The notes beneath the pieces were generated by a model. The model ran no database searches. It saw nothing but the letters and a program-made list of their open reading frames with translations, and was not told the DNA's origin. The position numbers and the translations under genes were made by a program. From JBBECE01 sp964574935 (lineage in GTDB: Bacteria > Pseudomonadota > Alphaproteobacteria > Rhizobiales > Devosiaceae), in assembly GCA_964574935.1 (NCBI GenBank), contig CAZNOZ010000004.1, positions 1 to 64,000 of the forward strand: a DNA stretch of 64,000 nucleotides, written 5' to 3'. This document shows positions 33,054-42,395 of the stretch, piece by piece (the stretch's first letter is position 1; each line of letters starts with the position of its first letter).

Positions 33054-34102
33054 GCGACGCTGCGGCGAGACGGCAGGGCGATGGCGGCCGAGGGGTGCGG
33101 CCCGGGCCCCGCAATCTGATCACGGACATCGCCGGCCTCAGGGTCGGCAATGCCGGCGACCCGCAGCTCAAATCCGGCGTGAGCGTGCTGGTCGGCACGG
33201 CGCCCTTCGTTGCGTCGGTCGACGTGATGGGCGGGGCGCCGGGGACGCGCGAGACCGATCTGCTGCAGCCCGACCGTTCGGTCGACAGGATCGACGCGCT
33301 GGTCCTTTCCGGCGGCTCGGTGTTCGGCCTGAATGCGGGCTCGGCGGTGGCCGATGCGCTGCGCGCCGCCGGCCGCGGCATCGACGTCGGCGGCATGCGG
33401 GTGCCGCTGGTGCCGGCGGCGATCCTGTTCGATCTGGTCAATGGCGGCGACAAAGAGTGGGCGGAGAACCCCTATCACGCGCTCGGGGCCGCGGCGTTCG
33501 CGGCGGCCGGCGAAGCGTTCGAGATCGGCACCGAAGGGGCCGGCGTTGGCGCGACGACGGCGAACCTCAAGGGCGGGTTGGGCTCGGCATCGCTGGTCCT
33601 GCCGTCGGGCGTGACGGTAGGGGCGTTGGTGGCTGCCAACCCCGTCGGGCAGGTTGTGGTCGGCGACAGCGCGAACTTCTGGGCGGCGCCGTTCGAGATC
33701 GGCGGCGAGTTCGGGGGCCGGGGCGCCGCGCCGGCACCAATCGAGATCGCGCACACCTTCACGCTCAAGCGCGACCGGCTGGCCGAGGCGGGCAATACCG
33801 TGCTCGCGATCGTCGCAACCGACGCCATGCTGACCAAGGCCGAGTGCAAACGCGTGGCGGTCGCCGCGCAGGACGGCATCGGCCGCGCGGTGGTGCCGGC
33901 TCATACGCCGCTGGACGGCGACCTGGTGTTCGCGGCGGCGACCGGCCGTCGGCCGCGCGGCGCGGAGCCGCTCGGCGAGGTACTCGAAATCGGACATGCC
34001 GCGTCGGTGTGCGTGAGCCGATCCATCGCCCGGGCGGTCCATGAAGCGCGGGCCGAGCCCGGCGATCTGTTCGAAACCTACAAGCAGCGATTTGGGCAGT
34101 AG
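33050..34102 (+). CDS. P1 (DmpA) family aminopeptidase
   Basis: A 350-residue N-terminal-nucleophile-type peptidase of the DmpA/L-aminopeptidase D-esterase family. Landmarks are ITDIAGLRVGNA, VLSGGSVFGLNAGSAVADAL near 85-105 and GAGVGATTANLKGGLGSAS near 160-178, the region around the autoprocessing site in this family. The start is a TTG inside the SDR stop (TTGA). With the M20 hydrolase and Dpp transporter it completes an apparent peptide or amide utilisation operon. Confidence 0.83.
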   Translation: MSDAAARRQGDGGRGVRPGPRNLITDIAGLRVGNAGDPQLKSGVSVLVGTAPFVASVDVMGGAPGTRETDLLQPDRSVDRIDALVLSGGSVFGLNAGSAVADALRAAGRGIDVGGMRVPLVPAAILFDLVNGGDKEWAENPYHALGAAAFAAAGEAFEIGTEGAGVGATTANLKGGLGSASLVLPSGVTVGALVAANPVGQVVVGDSANFWAAPFEIGGEFGGRGAAPAPIEIAHTFTLKRDRLAEAGNTVLAIVATDAMLTKAECKRVAVAAQDGIGRAVVPAHTPLDGDLVFAAATGRRPRGAEPLGEVLEIGHAASVCVSRSIARAVHEARAEPGDLFETYKQRFGQ

Positions 34103-34187
34103 ACAAGAGCGCTTGGAGCCGGTGTCGGCGTGGACGCGCTGGCCGCCCTGTTCTACAAGTGCCGCGTCTCGCCGCAGGGGTGCACGC

Positions 34188-36056
34188 ATGTCGATGGCCT
34201 CACTTCGAATCGGAGCACCGGCGGCCGTTGCCGCGGCCTTCGTGGCGCTTTGGCCAGGGCCGGCGTTCGCGTCCGGGGGCGAGCTGCCGTCGCTGGTGCA
34301 CGATATCGGCATATCGCTGCTGTTTGCGGGGGTGCTGGCGGTCATCTTCAACCGCCTGCACATCCCCTCGATTGCGGCATTCCTGGTGGCCGGGGTGCTG
34401 ATCGGGCCGCTCTATTTCCGGCAGGTGACCGAGCCGGAGAACATCGACACCATCGCCCAGCTCGGCTTCGTGCTGTTGCTGTTCATGATCGGGCTGGAGA
34501 TCGATATCCGCGCGATCCTGAAGAGCGGGCGAACCACGATCGTCGCCGGGCTCCTGCAATATCCGCTCAGCGTCGCCTTCGGGTTCCTGCTGGTGAAGGT
34601 GCTGGTGCTCATCGGGTTCGCCGTGCCGCTGCTGGGCGGCGACTATGCGCCGATCTATATCGGCATCGTGATGGCCGGATCCTCGACCCTGCTGGTCGTC
34701 AAGCTGTTCCAGGACAGCTTCCAGCTCGACACCGAACCGGGGCGGGTGGCACTGTCGCTCCTGATCTTCCAGGATATCTGGGCGATCATCGTCATCGTGC
34801 TGCTGCCCAGCCTCGGGGCGCCGCAGATCGTGCCGATCCTCTACACCTTCCTGGGAATCGGCATTCTGGTGGCGATCACGGTTTTGCTGTCGCGATTCAT
34901 CGTGCCGATCGCCTTCACCTGGATCTCCAAGGTGCCGGAGCTGATCGTCCTGGGGGCGGTGAGCTGGTGCTTCGGGGTGGTGTTCCTGGGTCTCAATCTC
35001 GACATCTTCACCGAATCCCTGATGGGTTTCAGCATGCACATGTCGGTGGGCTCGGGGATGAGCGCGCTGGTCGCCGGGGCGGCCATCGCCAACCTTCCCT
35101 ATTCGACCGAGATCGTGACCAAGGTCGGGGTGGTCAAGGATTTCTTCGTGACGCTGTTCTTTGTCGGACTGGGGATTTCCATTCCGGCCCCGAGCCTGGC
35201 CGTGATCGCACTGGCGGTGATCCTGGCGATCGCGGCGATGGCGGCCCGGCAGTTCATCTTTTTCCCGCTGCTGTACTGGCTCGGATGCGACCAACGGACC
35301 TCAGAAGTCGCGGCCATCCGGCTGGCGCAGATTTCGGAGTTCGGGCTCGTCATCGCCTTCCTCGGCATTCAGCAGGGCCATATCGGCACCGAGTTGACCG
35401 GCGCCATCATCATCGCGTTTGTGCTCACGGCGCTCGCCACCTCGCCCTTGTTCAACAACGCCTACGCGCTCCATCACCGGATGAAGCGGTTGCTGGCGGC
35501 GTGCGGCTTCAAGGAACCGGAAGAGGCCGCCGAAGCGGAGTCCGAGGAGTTCGCGATCGCGCTTCTGGGACTGCACCGGGACGGCTCGTCGTTCCTGCAC
35601 GAGCTTCTGGCGAACCGGCCGGAGCTGATCGATAAGACGCTGGTCATCGACTACAACGTTCGGCTGCACGAGAAGATCCGGGCGCTCGGCGCGCATGTCG
35701 AATATGGCGACATCTCGAATTCCGAGACCTTGCTGCATGCGGGAATTGACAAGGCAAAGATCGTGTTCTGCACCATCTCGGACGACTTGTTGCGTGGCAC
35801 CACCACCGCCAAGCTGGTGCGGGAGGTCAGGAAGATGTCGCCCAACGCCGTCATCATCGCCAATGCGGTCGACACCAAGGCCGCCAGGGGCGTCTACGAG
35901 GCCGGCGCGGACTTCGTCTATTCGCCGCGGGTCGAAGTCGCCAAGGCGCTGAGCGAAGTGCTGGGAGAGGCGCTGGCGGGCACGCTCGAGGAGTACAGGG
36001 CGCGTCAAGTCGAGGAGATGGGCGAGCTCGGGGAGCGCCGCGAGGTGATCAGCTAG
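34188..36056 (+). CDS. Kef-type monovalent cation:proton antiporter (CPA2) with TrkA-N domain
   Basis: 622 residues. A signal-like N terminus ending AFAS is followed by about 12 membrane helices (FAGVLAVIFNRLHIPSIAAF, then LLLFMIGLEIDIRAI) forming the Na+/H+ exchanger fold, and a C-terminal Rossmann-like TrkA-N domain (about 490-600: VIDYNVRLHEKIRALGAHVE, YGDISNSETL). This architecture matches KefB/KefC/YbaL potassium-efflux antiporters. ATG 34188 places the signal-like segment at the start. The stop shares a CTAG with the convergent cyclase gene. Confidence 0.87.
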   Translation: MSMASLRIGAPAAVAAAFVALWPGPAFASGGELPSLVHDIGISLLFAGVLAVIFNRLHIPSIAAFLVAGVLIGPLYFRQVTEPENIDTIAQLGFVLLLFMIGLEIDIRAILKSGRTTIVAGLLQYPLSVAFGFLLVKVLVLIGFAVPLLGGDYAPIYIGIVMAGSSTLLVVKLFQDSFQLDTEPGRVALSLLIFQDIWAIIVIVLLPSLGAPQIVPILYTFLGIGILVAITVLLSRFIVPIAFTWISKVPELIVLGAVSWCFGVVFLGLNLDIFTESLMGFSMHMSVGSGMSALVAGAAIANLPYSTEIVTKVGVVKDFFVTLFFVGLGISIPAPSLAVIALAVILAIAAMAARQFIFFPLLYWLGCDQRTSEVAAIRLAQISEFGLVIAFLGIQQGHIGTELTGAIIIAFVLTALATSPLFNNAYALHHRMKRLLAACGFKEPEEAAEAESEEFAIALLGLHRDGSSFLHELLANRPELIDKTLVIDYNVRLHEKIRALGAHVEYGDISNSETLLHAGIDKAKIVFCTISDDLLRGTTTAKLVREVRKMSPNAVIIANAVDTKAARGVYEAGADFVYSPRVEVAKALSEVLGEALAGTLEEYRARQVEEMGELGERREVIS

Positions 36057-37960
36057 GTGGGAGCGGCGGCCCGCACGCGCGCGCAGGCAGGGGTCGTGAA
36101 CACCTTCACCGGCCCCGTGAAACCGCGCAACTCGATCTCGCCAATGGGGACGAGTTCGCGAGACGTGAGGGCGGCGAAGCCCGGGCCGGTCACCAGCGGC
36201 ACGCCGAGGGTCTTGGTCGCGGTCTGCAGGCGGGCCGCGCCGTTCACCGCGGCGCCGATGGCGGTGTAGTCGATCCGCAGCGACGAGCCGAAATTGCCCA
36301 CCGAGCAGATACCGGTCTCCAGGGCCGCGCCGGCCTTGAGCTCGGGCAGGCCGCGGGCGGCGAGCTCCGAATTGGTGTCGCTGACGCGGGTGAGTATGGC
36401 TTCGGCTGCTTCAAGCGCCAGCTCGGTGTGACGCGGTTCATCGAGGGGCGCGTTCCAGAAGGCCAGTACCGCGTCGCCGATGAACTTGTCGACGGTGCCG
36501 TTGCGGTTGAAGATCTCGTCGGTGGCGAGCGACAGGAAGTGGTTGACCAGTTCGACGGTCTGACCCGGCTCGAGGGCGTTGGTCATCGAGGTGAATCCGC
36601 GCAGGTCGATCATCAGCACGGTGATCTCGCGCTTGTCGACAGACAGCGCCGTCTCGCTGCCGCCACCGGCCAGGGCTCTGACGACCTCCGGGGACAGAAA
36701 CTGCGAGAACTGCCGCGCCAGCGTCTGGCGGCGGCGCTCGGACTTGCGGAATTGCGAAACGCCCTCGAAGGCGGCGAGGACGAACAGCCCGACGGCGGGC
36801 TGGATGGATTCATAGAGCTCGTTGCGGAACGCGTAGGCGAGCACGCCTGCGACAAGCGGGCTGAGGACGACCAGGACGATCGCCGGGACGGTCAGAGCCG
36901 GACGCTGCGCGGCCAGCGCCACCAGCACCAGCAGGACGAGCGCCGCGCCGACGAACCAGCCTCGCTCGATCCATTTGGCGTTGACCGGAGTGAACAGGAA
37001 CTTGCCGAACAACAACTGTTCGGTGAGCAGGGCATGGATCTCGGTGCCCAGCCTTTGGGCGTGCGCCGGGGTGTTGTGAAAGGTGTCGAGGCCGACCGCA
37101 TCGAAGCCGACGATGGCGATGGAATCGATCAAGCTCGGCTCGGCGACGCCGTCCAGCAGCTCGAGGGCGGAGACCCGCGGAATCGGGCTCGGCTTTTCGA
37201 CCAGCCAGACCGAACCGTCCGCCTGCAGCGGGATTTCGGCGCCAGCGATGCGCAGGCGCTCGAAGCCGGCGAGATCGGTGCGCACGACGGGACTGGTCTC
37301 GCCCGCATACACACGCACCAGCTCGAGCGCGAAAGCCGGCCAGACTTCGTAGTCACCTTCGCTGGAACGCAGCCAGACCAGCGGCAACCGCCTGAGGACG
37401 CCGTCGGGGTCGGCGTTGGACCGGATGATGCCGATGCCGGAGGCGGCCTGGTTCATCGCCGGCAGCGAGGCGGTGACCCCGAGATAGCCCGGGCGCTCGG
37501 CCCGCGCCTCGCCGACGACGGGATAGCCGACCTTCGGCGATAGCTGCGAGGTGGACGCGGTGTCGGCAAGGCTGGCGGCGAGAACGGTAGGGGATTCCGC
37601 CAGCGCCGCCGCCAGGGCGTTGTCGCCGCGGCGCCCGTTGGGGGTCGGGTCGGGCTCGGGGAACAGCAGGTCGAGGCCGATGACGGCGGCGCGGTTGCGG
37701 GCGATGGCGCGCACGAGGTTGGCGACGACGCCCCGATTCCACGGCCAACGCCCGTATTCGGCCAGCGCCGCCTCGTCGATGGTGACCAGCACCACCGGCG
37801 AGGGCCGGTCGGGCTTGGGAAAGAGCACCTGATAGAGGTCGAAGGTGCGGCCGCGCAGGAAGGAGAGCTGCGGATCGAAGGCGACGTGGCTGGTCGCCAG
37901 CACGGCCGCCAGCAGCAGCGAGGCGACGGGCAGGCTGGCCCGGAAGGCGCGAAGATTCAA
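36053..37960 (-). CDS. CHASE2-domain adenylate cyclase (class III)
   Basis: 635 residues. A membrane anchor (10-25) is followed by a periplasmic CHASE2 sensor (about 35-310), three membrane helices (about 335-400) and a class III cyclase domain (about 440-600). Catalytic residues are complete: metal-binding D452 (MIDLRGF) and D496 (IGDAVLAF), adenine-selecting K492 and D564 (IDYTAIG), and transition-state N573 and R577 (VNGAARL), so it should make cAMP. It is last in a minus-strand operon after the TPR-barrel and FecR genes, a grouping often seen in Alphaproteobacteria. Confidence 0.9.
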   Translation of the reverse strand: MNLRAFRASLPVASLLLAAVLATSHVAFDPQLSFLRGRTFDLYQVLFPKPDRPSPVVLVTIDEAALAEYGRWPWNRGVVANLVRAIARNRAAVIGLDLLFPEPDPTPNGRRGDNALAAALAESPTVLAASLADTASTSQLSPKVGYPVVGEARAERPGYLGVTASLPAMNQAASGIGIIRSNADPDGVLRRLPLVWLRSSEGDYEVWPAFALELVRVYAGETSPVVRTDLAGFERLRIAGAEIPLQADGSVWLVEKPSPIPRVSALELLDGVAEPSLIDSIAIVGFDAVGLDTFHNTPAHAQRLGTEIHALLTEQLLFGKFLFTPVNAKWIERGWFVGAALVLLVLVALAAQRPALTVPAIVLVVLSPLVAGVLAYAFRNELYESIQPAVGLFVLAAFEGVSQFRKSERRRQTLARQFSQFLSPEVVRALAGGGSETALSVDKREITVLMIDLRGFTSMTNALEPGQTVELVNHFLSLATDEIFNRNGTVDKFIGDAVLAFWNAPLDEPRHTELALEAAEAILTRVSDTNSELAARGLPELKAGAALETGICSVGNFGSSLRIDYTAIGAAVNGAARLQTATKTLGVPLVTGPGFAALTSRELVPIGEIELRGFTGPVKVFTTPACARVRAAAPT

Positions 37961-38002
37961 TTGCCACTCCCTGCGCGCACCGTGGCGAAACGATGCCGAC
38001 GA

Positions 38003-38824
38003 TCAGTCGCCCGTGCAGTAGCAGACGAGACCGCCTTCGCCCTGATAGCAGTAGTAGTCCTCCCAGGGCTCGCAGACGTCGCCCGCGGGGGCATCGGGCA
38101 GGCCGCCGCCGGCGCCGGGCAGTGAGCCGTCGGAGGACTGGCAGACGCCCAGGAACTGGGCGATGGCGGAGGCGCACAAAACGTCGGTGTCGAAGCCGCC
38201 GCCGGGATCGCCGGGCACGCCGGTGCCCGCGGTCTCGTCGAGACTGTCGAGGATCTGGTTGATCTCGAGACCGAATTTCTCGACCGAAATTTCCTTGCCG
38301 TCGCCGACGCAGCCGAATCCGGGATTGGTGATGATCTTGACGATGTCGCCGAGGATGCAGGTGAGCTGGCCGGCCCTGAGAATGCCGATCGAACGTTCAA
38401 CGCCGCTGAAAACCTCCATAATGCCGCCGCGGGCGCCCAAAACCACGTGCGGGGTGGTGACCTGCATGTCGCCGGACTTGGAAAGCTGGCCGCCATAGAG
38501 CCGGATCAGGCCGGAATTGAGCGTCAGGTTCGAGCTGCCGGAGCGGCTGGCGGGGTCGTAGACGAAGGAGTCGATGATCAGCGAGGCGTTGGGGCCGATC
38601 TTGGCGCTGGATTCGTCGTCGAAGACAATCATGCCAAGTCCGGTCTCATTGGAGACCAGGTGGTCGCCCAGAAATATCTCGGCGCCGACGCCGAGTTCGG
38701 GGCCACCTTCGCGGCTGATCAGGGTCTGGAAGGCGGTCATCACGCCGACGGGCTGGCCGAAGGCGGCCGGCGCCGCGCCGAGGGCGAGCGCGAACGCAAG
38801 GCTGACAATCGCGGCTGATCGCAT
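38003..38824 (-). CDS. Secreted FecR-domain protein with Cys-rich tail
   Basis: A 273-residue protein with a signal peptide (MRSAAIVSLAFALALGAAPA) and a FecR domain (about 30-150: LVSNETGLGMIVFDDESSAK, TLNSGLIRLYGGQL, VTTPHVVLGARGG). The C-terminal third is Gly/Pro/Asp-rich with seven Cys, the last four in a short run at the end (GDVCEP, YYCYQ, VCYC), suggesting disulphides. The start at 38824 puts the signal peptide first. FecR domains near CHASE2 cyclases probably relay periplasmic signals to the sensor (inference). Confidence 0.8.
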   Translation of the reverse strand: MRSAAIVSLAFALALGAAPAAFGQPVGVMTAFQTLISREGGPELGVGAEIFLGDHLVSNETGLGMIVFDDESSAKIGPNASLIIDSFVYDPASRSGSSNLTLNSGLIRLYGGQLSKSGDMQVTTPHVVLGARGGIMEVFSGVERSIGILRAGQLTCILGDIVKIITNPGFGCVGDGKEISVEKFGLEINQILDSLDETAGTGVPGDPGGGFDTDVLCASAIAQFLGVCQSSDGSLPGAGGGLPDAPAGDVCEPWEDYYCYQGEGGLVCYCTGD

Positions 38825-38838
38825 GATGCCCTCCCGCA

Positions 38839-40101
38839 TCAGTCCAGTACCAGCGTGTAGCTGAGCGAACCGGCCAATACCGACATGTCGCGTTCGGGAT
38901 TGAGATCGTATGTGGCGTTGCGGTAGCTCAAGGAGAAGTTGAAGCGGTTGCCGCTGTGCAGCTGCAGGACGTGGTCCCAACTGGCCCGCCAATAGGTGCC
39001 ATCGAGGGTCGTGCCCGGCACGAGCGTGTCGGGCACCGACAGAACGCCGATCGCGACCGCAAGCCGGTGCGACCAGGCGAGGCGGCCGGGGAGCGAGGCG
39101 ATCTGGGCGGCAAGCGAGGCTTCGAGTTCGGCGGTGTGGCCGATCCGGGCGAAGGTATCGTCGAAATCGATGAACCCGCGGGCTGCGAGACCCGCGGTGG
39201 CGCCGCCGGCGAGCCGGGCCGTGCCGCCGGCCTCCAGGTGGCCGCGAACTTCGCCGGGCAGGCCCGAAGAGGCGCCCAGCCAGCCGAGCGCGGCCTCGGT
39301 GAAGAGCAGGCTGCCGGCATTGGGCCGCACCGAATAGCGTTTGGAGACGCCGATCTCCCGGCGCGCCAGGGCGTCGTCGAAGCTCTGCGCGCGGGCGTAG
39401 ACGGAATAGTCGCCGCGCAAGGTCGGGCTGACGCCGGGCAGCCCTTTGGACAGGGTCAGGGAGAAGTCCCCCATCCAGCCCGTGTACAGCCCGCCGAACC
39501 CGTCGAAATCGAAATCGCCGAAGCGGCGCTCAGCGCCGAGGCTGCCTTCGACGATGAACGCATCGCTTGTCGGCGTATCGAGGTCCACGACCACCCGTCC
39601 GCCGATCGTGGCGAAGGGATTGACGTCGGTGCGGTCGGCCCAGGGCGCGGCGTCGTCGAAATCGATATGCTCGGCGCGAACGCCGCCGGTGAAGAAGAAC
39701 ATCGCCGCGACCCCGCGCAGCCGGTCCTCGACGGTCTTGAGCAACGCCTCGGCGGCCTCGCGGTCGGCCGTCGACAGGGTACCGATCGCGAGCGCGTGCA
39801 TCAGCTGCCGGCGTGCCAGTTCGTACGAGCCGACGTTGAAATAGAGCCGGGCAACGATGAGCCGCGCCTTGGCGTCGCGGGGATGATCGATGAGGTGCTG
39901 CTCGACGGTCGAGATCGCCTGGTCGTACTGGCCGGCCTGCACGGCGACGGCGAGAAACTGGCCGAGAACGAAGGTGTCGGAGGGATTGGCGAGCCGGGCC
40001 TCGAACGCCTTCTGATAGTCAATGTCCTGCGCAAGGGCGGGCCCGGCGCCGAAAGCGAGGGCGAAAACCACGAAAACGCGGCAGACTTGCTGGATACGCA
40101 T
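38839..40101 (-). CDS. Outer-membrane protein with N-terminal TPR and C-terminal beta-barrel
   Basis: A 420-residue exported protein: signal peptide (ending PALAQ), TPR-like helical repeats (about 25-130: FVLGQFLAVAVQAGQYDQAI, DAKARLIVARLYF) and a C-terminal domain of alternating strands ending SLSYTLVLD, as in outer-membrane barrels of the surface-lipoprotein-assembly-modifier/DUF560 kind. It is the first gene of the FecR-cyclase operon, 14 bp from the FecR gene, with a CtrA-type site just upstream. Its role in signalling or secretion is not known. Confidence 0.68.
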   Translation of the reverse strand: MRIQQVCRVFVVFALAFGAGPALAQDIDYQKAFEARLANPSDTFVLGQFLAVAVQAGQYDQAISTVEQHLIDHPRDAKARLIVARLYFNVGSYELARRQLMHALAIGTLSTADREAAEALLKTVEDRLRGVAAMFFFTGGVRAEHIDFDDAAPWADRTDVNPFATIGGRVVVDLDTPTSDAFIVEGSLGAERRFGDFDFDGFGGLYTGWMGDFSLTLSKGLPGVSPTLRGDYSVYARAQSFDDALARREIGVSKRYSVRPNAGSLLFTEAALGWLGASSGLPGEVRGHLEAGGTARLAGGATAGLAARGFIDFDDTFARIGHTAELEASLAAQIASLPGRLAWSHRLAVAIGVLSVPDTLVPGTTLDGTYWRASWDHVLQLHSGNRFNFSLSYRNATYDLNPERDMSVLAGSLSYTLVLD

Positions 40102-40126
40102 GCGGCCGCCCCGGCAGCTCAATTCC

Positions 40127-40142
40127 TTAACGAATTATTAAC
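40127..40142 (-). promoter_or_regulatory. Full CtrA-type binding site
   Basis: TTAA-CGAATTA-TTAAC at 40127-40142 matches the CtrA consensus TTAA-N7-TTAA exactly. It lies 26 bp upstream of the start of the TPR-barrel/FecR/cyclase operon, in the promoter zone. Such an AT-only match is unlikely by chance in this GC-rich background. CtrA is the cell-cycle and motility master regulator of Alphaproteobacteria. Confidence 0.6.
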
Positions 40143-40346
40143 GGGCCCTCCTACGGCGTCAACGAAAGCGGGGACGGTGGTGCCGTGGCGCTAGAGTTTG
40201 CCGGGGATTTGTGTTGAATCGGCCACGATTGGGCCATTATCGGGGCGTGCCGGCCGGGTGGGGCGGTTGCGGGTGGCCTGCGGCGGCACCGGCCGCTAAA
40301 ACGAGACCGGGCAGGAACAGAATTCGCGGGCAGCCAGGACCATTCC

Positions 40347-40739
40347 ATGATCGCCTCATTCTTCGTCCTGCTTGTCGGCTTTCAGATCAAGCACTTCATC
40401 GCCGATTTTCTCGCGCAGCCGGACTGGATGCTCCAGGGCAAGGGCAGTCTCGCCGCCGTGGGCGGCTATGTGCATGCAGGCATCCATGCGGCGTGCTCGG
40501 CGCTGGTGCTGCTGATCGCGGGGGTGCCGACGTGGGTGCTGGTGGCGCTGGTCGTGGCCGAGCTCGTGGTCCACTACGCCCTCGACTTCGCCAAGGCGCA
40601 CTATTCGGCCGGGGTCGACGAGGTCGCGCGGCCGGCCAGGTATTGGGCGATGTTCGGGCTGGACCAGCTTCTGCACCAGCTCACCTATGTGGCCATGATC
40701 TACCTGGCGCTGCTTTCGCTTTCGGGCGGTCTGCCCTAG
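40347..40739 (+). CDS. DUF3307 small membrane protein
   Basis: A 130-residue protein with four hydrophobic segments and the family motif FQIKHFIADFLAQPDWML near the N terminus, followed by GGYVHAGIHAACSALVL and HYALDFAKAHY. Function is unknown. It stands alone after a 245-bp gap that contains the CtrA-type site for the opposite-strand operon. Confidence 0.75.
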   Translation: MIASFFVLLVGFQIKHFIADFLAQPDWMLQGKGSLAAVGGYVHAGIHAACSALVLLIAGVPTWVLVALVVAELVVHYALDFAKAHYSAGVDEVARPARYWAMFGLDQLLHQLTYVAMIYLALLSLSGGLP

Positions 40740-40799
40740 GGGGCGAGATCGGTTCGCGATTGCCCGGTCCCCGAGCCGGGCTGGAGTGGGGCACAACCG

Positions 40800-41927
40800 A
40801 TGGCCCGCATTGCCTATCTGACCATCATTGAATTCGCGCCGGGTGCCGTGGGCGCGCTGGCGGCCATGCTCAAGGAGCTCTCGATCGCGCGCCCGCTGCT
40901 GGTCAGCGATCGGGGGGTCGAGGCGGCGGGGCTGCTGGCGCGGGCGGCGCAACATCTGCCGGCCGAGGCGCCGCAGTTTCTGGACGTGCCCGGCAATCCT
41001 ACCGAAGTGGCGGTCGAGGCGGGGCTCGCGGCCTATCGCGAGGGGGGCTGCGACGGAATCGTCGCCGTTGGGGGCGGCTCGCCGATCGATCTGGCCAAAG
41101 GCGTGGCGCTTCTGGCGACCCACGAGGGCCCACTGGCGCAATACGCGGCGATCGAGGGCGGGCTCGACCGAATCGGTTCCGGGGTGGCGCCGGTCATCGC
41201 GGTGCCGACGACCGCCGGCACCGGCGCCGAGGTGGGCCGAGCCTCCTTGCTGACGCTTGAGGACGGGCGCAAACTCGGCTTCATCTCGCCGCATCTGATA
41301 CCGAAGCGGGCGGTGTGCGACCCCGAACTGACCCTGGGACTGCCGCCCGGGCTGACGGCGGCGACCGGGCTCGATGCGCTCAGCCACTGCATCGAGACCT
41401 TGTGTTCGCCGCGGTTCAACCCGCCCGCCGAGGCGCTGGCGCTGGACGGGGCCTCCCGCATCTGGCGAAATCTCGAGCGGGCGGTCGAGGCCGGCGGCGA
41501 TATCGAGGCGCGGTCCGAGATGATGATGGGGGCGCTGGAGGGCGGGCTGAGCTTCCAGAAGGGGCTTGGGGCGGTGCATTCGCTCAGTCACGCGCTGGGC
41601 GGTCTGGCCGAACCGAAGCTGCACCATGGGACCCTCAATGCGATCCTGATGCCGATCGTGCTGCGGTTCAACGCCAGCGCCATCGGCGACAAGCTGGCCC
41701 GGCTGAAAGCGGCCATGGGAGTGCCGGCGGCCGCTGATCTTGCCGACGCGCTCGACGCTCTCAACAATCGGATCGGCATCCCGGAGGGACTCGCGACGCT
41801 TGGCGTTGCCACCCCGATGTTCGAGCCGGTGATCGCCGGTGCGCTTGCCGACCACAGCCATGCGACCAATCCGCGCGCGCCCAGCGCCGACGACTACCGT
41901 ATGATGCTGGAAGCGGCGATGAGCTGA
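40800..41927 (+). CDS. Iron-containing (group III) alcohol dehydrogenase
   Basis: A 375-residue NAD(P)-linked dehydrogenase: cofactor motif GGGSPIDLAKG near residue 94, PTTAGTGAE near 137, and iron ligands in GLDALSHCIE, AVHSLSHALGG and LHHGTLNA. The substrate class (alcohols, hydroxy acids, semialdehydes) cannot be decided. It is the first of a codirectional run with an omega-aminotransferase and a semialdehyde dehydrogenase, so a C3-C4 semialdehyde is plausible (inference). Confidence 0.87.
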   Translation: MARIAYLTIIEFAPGAVGALAAMLKELSIARPLLVSDRGVEAAGLLARAAQHLPAEAPQFLDVPGNPTEVAVEAGLAAYREGGCDGIVAVGGGSPIDLAKGVALLATHEGPLAQYAAIEGGLDRIGSGVAPVIAVPTTAGTGAEVGRASLLTLEDGRKLGFISPHLIPKRAVCDPELTLGLPPGLTAATGLDALSHCIETLCSPRFNPPAEALALDGASRIWRNLERAVEAGGDIEARSEMMMGALEGGLSFQKGLGAVHSLSHALGGLAEPKLHHGTLNAILMPIVLRFNASAIGDKLARLKAAMGVPAAADLADALDALNNRIGIPEGLATLGVATPMFEPVIAGALADHSHATNPRAPSADDYRMMLEAAMS

Positions 41928-42002
41928 GGCGGCGGCGCCGGTGACCGGGTGCCCGGCCGAAGGCGACCCGCGTACCCCTCAGCCAATCCTGGAGGCACAC
42001 AG

Positions 42003-42377
42003 GTGACCGAACTCATCGCGATGGTGGCGGGCCCGTATCTGATCGCGACGGGCCTGGGCTTCCTGATCTCGACCGGGTTCTACACCCGCATGGTGGCCGA
42101 CAATGCCGCCGCTCATCCCGTGACTCTCAATCTTTCGGGGGCGGTGCATTTCGTGGTGGGGATGGTGATCGTCGCCCAACATCTGCGGTTCGGCAGTCTC
42201 GCCGAGGGCGTGGTGAGCGTACTGGGATTGGCTGCGGTCCTGAAAGGGCTGGCGCTGATCGTGGTGCCGGCGCTGACCTTGAGATCGCCCAAATCCTCGG
42301 GCGCGACACTTCGCGTTTCCGGCGTCGCCTACCTTTTGGCGGGGGCGTATCTGAGCTATGTCGGCTACTTCGCCTGA
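42003..42377 (+). CDS. Small four-helix membrane protein
   Basis: 124 residues, mostly hydrophobic: GPYLIATGLGFLIS, a mid segment GAVHFVVGMVIVAQH, LGLAAVLKGLALIVVPAL and a C-terminal LLAGAYLSYVGYF. GTG 42003 is selected because GGAGG lies 8 bp upstream; an earlier in-frame start lacks a ribosome site. The family and function are not recognised. It is 18 bp before the aminotransferase gene. Confidence 0.62.
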   Translation: MTELIAMVAGPYLIATGLGFLISTGFYTRMVADNAAAHPVTLNLSGAVHFVVGMVIVAQHLRFGSLAEGVVSVLGLAAVLKGLALIVVPALTLRSPKSSGATLRVSGVAYLLAGAYLSYVGYFA

Positions 42378-42395
42378 GGAGAGCGGGGAGCCGCA

